Program-made: the position numbers and the translations under genes
Notes under the pieces: generated by a model
The model's database searches: none
What the model saw: the letters and a program-made list of their open reading frames with translations, nothing else
What the model was told of the DNA's origin: nothing
Assembly: GCA_033807695.1 (NCBI GenBank)
Contig: CM066306.1
Location: forward strand, 3,472,001 to 3,536,000
DNA from: Daedaleopsis sinensis
Lineage: Eukaryota; Basidiomycota; Agaricomycetes; Polyporales; Polyporaceae
Direction: 5' to 3'
DNA length: 64,000 nt
Shown: one piece after another, positions 33,483-43,300 of the stretch
Layout: each line of letters begins with the position of its first letter
Numbering within the stretch: the stretch's first letter is position 1

Positions 33483-36400
33483 GAAAGACCGGCAGTAAGC
33501 CCGCCGGACTTGACAACACGCTGGGGCCATCAACACTCCATGCTGAGCCGTCTAATCCCCACCAACAAATCCACCGGGTTTTACCTCCCCCGGACTTCAC
33601 TGCCAATGCACCCGGGGACTTTGTTCATCACTGTGGATCCCCAGCTCTCTCCTCCATATCTACCCCCATCTCTAAGGGCAAGCGACGTGCAGAAGACCCG
33701 TCAGACGATGAAACCGAGGTCAATACCCGGTGCCAACACGATTCGGACTTTGTCAATGAAAGTCTGGACATTCAGGACATTGTTGACGAAGACCCCGATG
33801 ACCAGGCCGAGTACGATAAATGTCCATACATTGCTGAACGCGATGGTCCATCTATGCCTCGGGTGGGTGAGGAGGTTTTGCAACAGCCCCCTTCCCGTCG
33901 AACTGAAGACCGGCCATATCCCGGGGTCTGGGCTTCTATCATGATGGTCGTTGTCGATACGTCCGGTGTCCATGAGATCCCATTCATCTTCTGCTCATGT
34001 CCCGCATGTGATAGCATGGACATCCAGTTGCTCCGCATGGGATTTTATCCAGCTATCCCACGAAGACCCCGAACTGTTTTCACCTTACGCGTACTTGACA
34101 ACTTCCTCCTGACCAACAAAGAATGTCATACTACTACCATGAACTACTTCAACAAACTCCGGCAAGTCACTAATGAGACATTTCCACATATGGTGCCGGT
34201 AATGACCAGTATTGTTACTCGCCCTTGTGTGCATGTACTGACCTTATGTGCTGGCTAGGATCAATATCGAGATTTGCTTTGGGTCTCACGTCAGTGGCGG
34301 AATCTCAAAAGTCGGAAGAGGAATGGTGTTGGTTACGTCGAGGAGCCGGCAATCAAACCCAGCGGGCTTGTGACCTCATGCCCGGCATGTCCCCGACCGG
34401 ACATCAACCTGCCGGAAGGTTGGAAGGATGACCCAAACCCGTAAGAACACCATCTGCATTGAGCACAATAGGACTTCTGACAGTGTCTTGGTAGATGGAA
34501 GCACATGGCTACTGTCATTTTAGATGGCAATTTCAGTGCGCAACATCAGCATATGAAAGACCCGGAGAGTGATGTCTAGGCAATATCATGGGTGAACCCA
34601 TGGGTGTCATCAGCCATACCCACGTGACTGCCTACAGGCAATGTTTCTCATTCGCTGATAGAGAACACCACCGGTCATTGTGAACCCCGGACCCCGGACA
34701 TTACGATGCCCGTTGTTTGATACCCGAACATGTGCACATTGCAAACACAGCCAGCCCAACATCGACTACTGCGTCTATCAGCTGCAATTGTTCTTGTTCG
34801 GGCTGATCCTCCTGCTGATCTTTTATGATGTCTGGTGTCACTATCACGTCCATCTCGATGAGCGATTTGAACGAAGCCCGGGTTTACACAAACCCGAGGG
34901 TCTCACGGTCACTGGGGGGATTGACCAATTTCATGTCCACAGGCCACGGCCATGTCCGTGAATGTTATGCCTGCTACTCCCCCAACTTTATACCCAGAGC
35001 CGGAGTGCAAGATGGGGATGTCCTGGAGACTCTCTGGATTAACACGAATGAGATCTCTAACAGCACCCGGGGGATGACCACCGGACATCGCCAGGAATCC
35101 ATCGACAACATCATGGAGGACTCTAACTGGAACAAGCTTCTCAAAATAGGTTCGTCTCTGTCTATGATATTGCTCTAGAGGTGCAGAGGATTAATTGGGG
35201 TGTTGTCCTCACTTTTTCCAGCTCCGGCGTTGGCGAGAAAGTGGCGCATTGCATGTGCTGAAGTGGGGCCAGCTCGGGAGGCCTTAACAGCCACCCAGGA
35301 GAACGTAACACTGGAGGCAATATCTCAATGGGAAGCCGTAGCCAAGCACGCAGCTAGTGAGTGATCAAAGAATGTCAAAGCTATGGACGTGTATGAGGTT
35401 GAAGCCCAGAAAGGTGAGTGTCTCATAATGTAGTATTATATGTAATCTGACAGAGTCAAAGCTCCGATGCGAAGGCAAATCCAACTGGATCTTACACGGA
35501 AAGAGAACGAGGCCAGCCGGCAGATGAAAGACGCTGCCGCATGGATAAGTCAAGGCCTGAAATTAGAGGAAGAGAGGTTAGTCGTCGTCTTTGCAAGTGA
35601 TATCAACACAAGAAATAGCTGATCCCCGGCCAGACTCTCGGTGTCCGCTAAAGCCCGCGCGCTCAAAATACACAGCCCATTGTCCGACAAGCTGGCATTA
35701 GAGCAAATGCATGCCAATCTGCTCAAGGAGATCGAGAAGTTTAACAGAAAGATCCCGACCTTCTTTGCCCCTCGAACGCTAGCTGACGCCCTGGCAGCTA
35801 CCCCTGACCTGTCTTCTATGGGCATGGAGTGGGACTCCCTCGAAACTACCGACACCTCCGGCTCTGACCGGGAATTGGGCAACCCCGGGACCGAAGAGTC
35901 ACCGGACTCTGCCTCTACGACAGTTGTTCCGGAACACATTCGGATTGCTCTTCCCTCCTCCCTGGGTCTGGAGTTTTGCAAGACGCATGGTCTCATGGAT
36001 CTAGTGCACACAGAACGGCAGTGATGTGAAGGGCAGATGAACGATGCTCTACACATGTTCGGGTGTCTGTCGGCTACAAATCCTTCCTGTTCTGCCACGG
36101 AGTACGAAAGGCGACCTCACATCGGCAGAAACTTTGCAGCTTTGACGATGTGCACTTGGCTGATTTGAACGTTCTCAGCAATGCCCGGGTATACACGACT
36201 GCCCGGACATCATGCCTCGCTCTCTACGATGAGAAGGACGAAAACGAAGGGCCGGTGTTGAGCAAAGTCCAGGACTGTTACCGGGCTTTGGAGAAGTCCG
36301 ATCTCAAAGCGAACACCGACATCATTGAACAGGGTGTCAGAGGTGTCTGCCACCTACACCTTCCCTGGTTCTGGAGTATGGATGTTGGAGGTGATGCAGA

Positions 36401-36750
36401 AGACAGCGAGTGGATGGCTGAGAGTGAGCTTCAGACCTTTTTGCCTCAACTGCAACTGACAACAAAAACTGCAGTGTATCGTGTTGTATGGTTACGAGCA
36501 CATGCCAGGAAGCTACGTTGGGAGGAAGAAGTCGTCTTAGTCTGGACAGAGATGGACAGGACAGTCACCACTCTGGATCTTTGGAGACAGCAGTGAATTG
36601 ATCGGAGCAAGCACGATGCTCAACCCGGGTATCAGGCTTTCGCCTGCCGCCAGGCGGACATGTGGAATGGGCTTGGCCAACATGCCCGGGGGTTATTCGA
36701 CGAGGGCAGGGAGAAGTACAAGGCACCACATGATATATCACTCTAGTTAC
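33483..36750 (+). pseudogene. KDZ-1: decayed KDZ transposase with CxC2-type cysteine cluster
   Basis: Successive exon-like segments match the KDZ transposase order. 33483-34200 carries the cluster VVVDTSGVHEIPFIFCSC and MDIQLLRMGFYP. The next two segments (34260-34440, 34495-34576), joined by intact GT-AG introns, carry RQWRNLKSRK, CPACPRPDINLPEGW and the first catalytic Asp in VILDGNFSAQHQHM. A TAG stop (DV-stop, expected Trp) follows at about 34577 and the frame degenerates to 34745. Then NIDYCVYQLQL, the second Asp in IFYDVWCHYH, a frameshift near 34945, and DGDVLETLWINTNEI with the catalytic Glu. Later segments with intact introns (35220-35357, 35640-36023, 36063-36595) end in RVVWLRAHARKLRWEEEV and ADMWNGLGQHARGLF in a third frame. 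Not functional; moderately recent decay. Confidence 0.85.
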
Positions 36751-37091
36751 TCCTAAGCAACTGTTATGTATGAGTCCATGGATGTTAACCCCATGATCTC
36801 GCTTATGAAGCCGGGCTTCGTGATATGAAGCCCGGAATAATACCTGTGGGGTTTAACAAACCCGCCTTCACCGGCTATGTTAGTGCCGGAGGGTGGATTC
36901 TCAGAGGAGCCGCTTCTGGCGATCATGTGCAAGGGCAGCAAAATTGACAATGGGCGCCCATTTATGCTCTGCAACTCACCATCATCATCACCAACCGCCA
37001 CATGGAAGATGTGTCAACAGAAACCGTCGGGACTGCCATGATGTCGGAGCTTCTGATACTGGCCTGAAGGGTCGCTGAGGCCGTCGTTGCA

Positions 37092-37773
37092 ATGCCCGCC
37101 GATCCGGACCCGATTACACTGGGTCATTGGAATGCTGGAATTGCCCATGAGCTGGTACGCCGGGCTTTATTAAATATAAGTCAGTACTGACATATAATCC
37201 AGTGGTCTGTCTCGTCAACCGTCGGAGTGATGGCCCTAGCCTCACTGCTAGTCAAAGGTGACATGGACCTTACGGACATCCCCCCTCCTCTAGTGCAAGC
37301 CATATGCTGTGCGCGGTTCAAAGGCCCGGGCTTGGCACTCACTGTGGACGCAACGAAGATCAATGTCAGTGTCTGTCGCAATTATCTCCGAACCGCGAAC
37401 GACATGTCTGATGCTCCTTACCCCCAACCCCGCTGGTGGCACTGGCCGGATGAAGCATCACCGCAGTTCTGCCCACCCGCCACTTGGCTGTGTCCACCGG
37501 AAGCAGTAGTATGTGCTAATATGATAAATCTTTGAAGCTTTTTGACTGAATTAATGTCAGCCACGTCCAATATCCGGGTCTACCACCGACATCATGTATA
37601 TCGCCAGGTTTGCCGATGCAGTCAACCACCAAGCCTGCCTGCAATGGCTCACGCTGCACGAACACCTCACCAAAGAAGCTGGCCACCAAGCCAGAACATC
37701 ATTGGCTATTTCTGGGGTCTCGCAGGCGACCGTGGCCACTGAAGGAGAGACAGGAGAGGGGAGCCGGACCTGA
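37092..37773 (+). CDS. KDZ-1-associated hypothetical protein, three exons, 193 aa
   Basis: Exons 37092-37154, 37203-37508 and 37561-37773 join across two short introns (GTACGC...CCAG, GTATGT...GTCAG) to 582 nt, exactly 194 codons with the stop. The start MPADPDPITLGHWNAGIAHE is followed by a hydrophobic stretch (VGVMALASLLVKG), a conserved-looking core (PPPLVQAICCARFKGPGLAL), a Trp/Pro-rich loop (QPRWWHWPDEAS) and a helical C-terminus. I do not recognise it. It lies 340 bp after the end of the KDZ-1 transposase relic, on the same strand, and 45 bp before Harbinger-2. Unlike the transposase it has no lesion, which suggests either independent selection or recent arrival. It could be an accessory gene of KDZ-1 or a captured host gene. 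Confidence 0.6.
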
Positions 37774-37815
37774 GGAACAGACTTCGACTGGTCGCCCACA
37801 GGGAGTGGGGTTTGC

Positions 37816-37818
37816 AAT
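37816..37818. other. Harbinger-2 target-site duplication AAT (left)
   Basis: AAT precedes the inverted repeat AGGGGTAGTCAAAGATGG and the same AAT follows the right repeat at 61061-61063. Three-base duplications are the rule for PIF/Harbinger elements. Confidence 0.75.
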
Positions 37819-38744
37819 AGGGGTAGTCAAAGATGGGGAATCGAAGGGCGATTCGAGAGTCGCTTCGAGGGAGAGAAGCTAGTCGGCGATTCAGGGTGAT
37901 TCATGGGAATCGCTGCGAAGCGTCGGTGCTCCTTCAGAGGAGCACCGACGCTTCGCATCACGCTTCGCCTCTGTGTGATTCATGTCTTAGATGGTGTTTT
38001 CTGTAGACAAGGGGACTTATATACACAATTTAAGTATATACTTTTTTGCTGGGCCGAGTGGAACTTCAAACGAGAGTCGTCCGCTGGTGGTCGTCCTCCC
38101 TTCCGACACTCTGTCTCCTCTCTCCGAGCTGCGAGTTGGTGCGGACCCCGCGATGGCGCGAACCTCCAAGGATCCCGCAAAACCACCCGCAAAGAAGAAA
38201 CAGACCCCACGCGGCAAGTCTGACGGCGGCACGAAACCCAAAGGCAAACGGGCTACCCCGGCTACTAAGAAGGCAACGGCGAAGGGCGATGGCAGTCCCG
38301 CATCAGATGGAGAGGATACTGGTGATGGGATATACGTTGAGTAGGTTCCCACTGCTGAACTTCACAGGCACAGACACTCACATCGTTTCGGAACTTCTCG
38401 TGCCGTAACGTGGCAGTTGGGACAAAGACAACCACGCTCTCAGCTGGAGCCTTCTTTCTGCCATTACAGATGATATCACCATCCAGAATGTGCTGTTCCC
38501 TCCTCCGGGGGCGTCACAATCAACCAGAAATGGTGGAGGCAAGCCGAAGACGGACTATTACTGGAAGTTATGCAATGTCTTGTTCTCTTCGCACCCAGAG
38601 TATAGTGCCACGTTCAGCACGGTGTCCAGCGACACATCCTTGAAGAAAAAATGGGCTACAAAGATCAAGAACCGTCTTGCAAGGTTTTTGATAGCTCTCG
38701 CTATACTACCAGGCACCGGCATGCTAATATGTACGGTATAGGAT

Positions 38745-38752
38745 GGTGAAGC
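38745..38752. other. KDZ-2 target-site duplication GGTGAAGC (left)
   Basis: The same eight bases occur at 57722-57729, directly after the right end of KDZ-2. One base is ambiguous because the element end may itself be C. Eight-base duplications are known for Zisupton-type elements. Confidence 0.85.
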
Positions 38753-39096
38753 ACCCGTAGTTTCCACTATTGTAATACAAAGTACCACATATGTGGTACA
38801 GGGGTTGTGAAAGATGTGGGGGTTTGTAATATAATGTATAGGGGAGAGTATTGTAATACAAAGCCCCCAGAGAGATTGTACAACCAGTAGGCTGTTGTAC
38901 TATGTATTGTAAAATCTCGTAGACATTGTAAAAGGAGATTGTACTATTGATTGTATTACCCTCAGACAGCTTTGTAAAACAGCTTGCAAGCCTTGTACAA
39001 ACCGGATATTGTACTTGGGTCATGTGATAGGCGATAGTTTGTAAAACAGATTGTACTATTCTAGTTCCTCCTTGTAAAATCCTCCAGAGAGTCCGG
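38753..39096 (+). repeat. KDZ-2 left terminal inverted repeat
   Basis: Complement of 57377-57721; about 99% identical (visible differences are CAGAGAGATTG versus CAGATAGGTTG and the outermost 3-6 bases). It is studded with TTGTAA(A/T)A and TTGTACTA words, including a palindrome TACCACATATGTGGTA. Confidence 0.92.
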
Positions 39097-39535
39097 TCAT
39101 GTGATCTTTGGCATTGTAGAACGAAATTGTACTATCAGAAGGGTGGTTTGTACAATGCGCCGTTGTAATACTTTGTAGAAAGTAGCCAGACATCCAGGTC
39201 ATGTGATCTTCGACTTTGTAGAACAGCATTGTACTATCAGCAGGCTGGTTTGTAAAATGCGCGGTTGTACTACTTTGTAGAAAACTCGTACTAGCCGGGG
39301 AATCAGATCATGTGATTCTCGACTTTGTAGAATGCAATTGTAGTACCGGAAGGCAGGTTTGTACAATGTGCAGTTGTAATACTTTGTAGAAAACTTGTAC
39401 TAGCCGGGGAATCAGGTCATGTGAATCTCGACTTTGTAGAACGGAATTGTAATATTCTCCCGCCCAAAGGTCTAGACTTGTAAAACAAGTGTTGTAGTAT
39501 TTGGAGGTAGAGCGTAGGAAAGAATGTATGCTAGC
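39097..39535 (+). repeat. KDZ-2 left subterminal repeats (~115 bp, 4 units)
   Basis: Each unit holds GGTCATGTGA(T/A)TCT, ACTTTGTAGAA, AATTGTA(C/G)TA, GGTTTGTA(C/A)AATGCGC and TTGTA(A/C)TACTTTGTAGAAA, the last two units also ACTAGCCGGGGAATCA. Inverted counterparts lie at 54310-54767. Repeated TTGTA-type words near both ends are good candidates for transposase-binding sites. Confidence 0.85.
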
Positions 39536-39926
39536 ACTATGACCTAATTAGCGCGGCGACGCTTGGCCGGAGCGCCCTCCTCCACGTCGGCTGAGCGCTT
39601 CAGGGTTGGAGCATCGAGCGCGGTCTGGCAAACCCATAGCACATTGCTCACAGCATCCATGATGTCTGTGGGCGACGAGCCCACTTCATATGCAGCGAGG
39701 AGCCACCAGGCGAGGCTCGTAATGACGAGAAATAGGCCACAGGGCCCACCACGCCAGACGGGATCCCAATCTTCTCTAGCATCAGGGACGACCTGCAGCA
39801 ATTGGTCACCCTCACCAGCGCGACGACAGGCTGGCTGCAATGATAGCCACCACCTGCGCCATTGCTCCCCGAAGACATCGAGGTCGTCAATCGCGGGGAG
39901 CTTGTCGTAGTCGCGTCCATCCTTCA

Positions 39927-39931
39927 TCCAC
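39927..39931. other. Gypsy-2 target-site duplication TCCAC (left)
   Basis: TCCAC is repeated at 46104-46108 directly after the right LTR; five bases is the usual length for Ty3/Gypsy integrases. Confidence 0.95.
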
Positions 39932-40186
39932 TGTAACCCTCACTCTCGTATCGTATGTGATACGACCCCTCGCGCTTAGGTTACACAGCCACATCCCATC
40001 ACAGTTTCCTCTTTCGTTCACTACTTCTTCCCATGGTTCGACCTGCGTGCTGCTTTACCTCTTACTCACCGCAGCAACGCAGGTAAGTAGTCCACATAAC
40101 ATGATGGACCTCTTACTCACCGCAGCAACGCAGTACACATTGTGCCTGTTATATCCTGTCTGAGTGTGCCACACGACAGGCTTACA
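39932..40186 (+). repeat. Gypsy-2 5' LTR (255 bp)
   Basis: Starts TGTAAC and ends TTACA. It contains an internal partial duplication (CTCTTACTCACCGCAGCAACGCAG twice, 56 bp apart) and the inverted pair CGTATCGTATGTGATACG. Confidence 0.97.
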
Positions 40187-40350
40187 CTTTTTTTTTAACA
40201 CCGCACAACGTTGACGCCGCCCTCTGCATCTTTGTCGTTGGAAAACATACCGAACGTCTCACCCCAGGAGCGGAGTAGGAGACCGAGGGACACGCATCAG
40301 AAAGATCGAGGTGCCAAGTTGGCTGGAGAAAATACGGTGCGGAATTTGAT

Positions 40351-43300
40351 TTGGAGGCTCGCCCCCTTCTCTCTTTTTCCCCCCCCATTTTCGCCAAGCT
40401 GTCGAGGTACCCATCTACCCCTTTTCCTCTCCAAACTCGCTCTCGAGCTCTCCCAGAGCGCGCGGAGACGCCACCACCTCCTACGCCAGAAACTGAACTC
40501 GGGTCGATCTCGGAACTCTCGGAGTTGACTTCCCTGTCAGCATCGACTTCCCTGTCGGCTCTACACGATTCCTTGGCCGCGGACTGTTCCCAAGATCGTG
40601 AGCTACCCATAGCCTCACAATCGCAGTCGATTTCGGGGCGCATACACCCACCCCCCAAGTGTGCAAAACTGCCCTCTCCGGAGGCTCTGTCCAACGAATT
40701 ACCGTCCTCCGTTCTACCACCGTCTTCCGAACCACCGTCGACTCTGCTATCCGACCCCGCCGTCCAGGAGCAATTGCTTCCCCCTGCCGAACCTGCTATC
40801 GTCCAATCCCAAATCGCTGTTTCCGCCACTGTCTCGTCCCATCCACCGCGTCACGTAGCTCGCTTCCGTCCTCTGCCTTCTATCGTTGCCGTCACTCGTC
40901 TCGATTCCTCGTCCGACTCCGATTCCGACCCCTGCTCCACTTCCCCAGCTATGACTACCGTCTCCAACTCCGAATTTGCCGAAGTCAAATGCGACTCATA
41001 CAAGGAGCTGCCCGCTCTGACTCCGGGCAAACTCTCGCCCGTTGTCTACCACGAATGGGTGGCTAAATGCGCGCAATATTTCGAGACGAAGAAAATCTTA
41101 GACGACCGAAAGGTTTTCGTCGCTATGTCTGGCATCCGAGACCCGCTTATGAAGGACTGGTACTACGCCGACCAGATCGCCTTACATCGCCTTCCATGGA
41201 TAGACTTCTGCGCCGCTTTTCAAGACCGCTTTCTTGAGAAGTACTGGGATCAGCGCGTGGTACAAGGGATGTCTAGGTTGTCTCAAACTGCGGACGAATC
41301 TCTCGTTCGCTTCATAGAACGTCTCGAGAGGCAGAATGTCCTCCTGCGCGGTTCTCTACTACGCTGGGACGAGGACCGGCTCCGCGAACACATCGAGTCG
41401 CACGCGACCGCTGACGTTCGCGCGGAAGCCAACAAACTCATCTATCGTGGCGTGACTAGCTACCGCACCTGGAAGGACGCGCTTTGCGAATACGATGAGG
41501 ACCGTCTTCGTACGAGGGCACGCACTGTCCGCGAAGTCAAGTCTGTCCTCGCACAGGAGCGCGTCTCAAACACCCGCCGTCCTGTCACTACTGCCGCCTC
41601 CTCTACTACTGTGGTGACTTCCACGACGACGAAGAAGCGTCTGCCGGCTCTGACTACCTCTGAGAGAGAATACTTGTACGCCAACAACGGGTGCTTGAAG
41701 TGTCGACGCATCAATGTCGACCATCGTTCGGCAACTTGCCCGAACGACTTCCCCGACCCTGCAACGTACAAACCGATCGGGGTCTCTACTGCAAAAACCA
41801 CCTTCTCGTCGTCCTCAGCTTCGGCACCTCCGCGCCGCTCAACTGTCGCCGCTATAGTCAACCCCGAGGACGTCGCTGACCCCGAAGACGCTCCCGAAAC
41901 GACGTTTAGCAACGTCGTCGCAGCGATCACTAGAGGAGTCGCGACGACGGGGATCCTCGACCCCGGTTCTTACTCTTCCTCTTCGGAGGAGGATGAGACC
42001 GAGTACGTACCTTCCTCATATTCCGTTCCCCACATCGTGTGGAACGCACATATCAGGACGTCCGCTGGCCTCTGCGATCCTATGCCGATGCTAATCGACT
42101 GTGGATCCCCTCCAGTGCTGATTGATGCGAAGGTCGTCAAGGCGAACAACCTGAAGCGTCGAACGCTACACACACCCTACCCGCTGTCGGACGCTTTCGG
42201 TGGTGGACAGAGACAGGCGACAGAATACGTCCGGATTCAGGTTGCATCACCAAACTCCTCCTACGTCTCGCGATCCGTCTGTGCTATGATTGTAGACTCG
42301 CTTTGTGTACCTCTTCTTTTAGGGAATTTATTCCTTGACAAGAATGACTTGCTCGTCGACATCCGCCGTCACGCCTTATGGGTGGCAAGCACTGGCGTCG
42401 ATATCCTGGCACCCGCTGCACCTCCTCAACCTCCCGTTCCATCACACACCGAGCGCCGCAAGATGCAGATGGAGTACGACCAACTCCAAATGCGTCTTCG
42501 GCTGACTCAACACAAAGATGTCATGCGTGAACTTAAAGCGGAGATCTCTGAGCGGGATGGCGAGCCTCTTCGTGAGGCTCCCGCTTTGACTATCGCCGCT
42601 GTCCGTTCATGTTTGGAAGACCTTGCCGAACTCGAAACCATGGCAGCGGAGGACGCAGCCATGAAGCACGAGTATCGCGATTGCTTCCCTTTGGACATCC
42701 CAACCATCGACGAGCTGCCGACAGACGTCTACCATGAGTTCAATTTGAAGGATCCGAACCTCCAGATCAAACGTCGCACGTACGATTGCCCTAAGAAATA
42801 TAAGGCTGTCTGGAACGAACTTCTCCAGGAACATTTAGTCGCCGGTCGTATCCGTCCATCTTCCAGTCCACACGCATCCCCTTCCTTCCTAATTCCGAAA
42901 TCCGATCCTACAGCGAAGCCTCGATGGGTTAACGATTATCGTCAGTTGAATGATAATACGATTCCTGATGCTCACCCACTGCCAAGTATACAGGAGATAC
43001 TAGCCGACTGTGGAAAAGGGCGCATTTGGGGGAAACTTGACATGACGAACAGTTTCTTCCAGACGCGCGTGAAGCCGGAACACATCCCCTACACTGCGGT
43101 CACCACTCCCTTCGGGTTGTACGAGTGGACCGTGATGCCGCAGGGATGTCGTAACGCTCCCAGCACACATCAACGACGAATGTTCAACGCCTTACGTCCA
43201 TACATCGGGAAGATCTGCCACGTCTACTTGGATGATATAATCATCTGGTCGAAGGACCTCGCGGAACATCGTCGTAACGTCGCGCTCATTCTGCAGGCTC

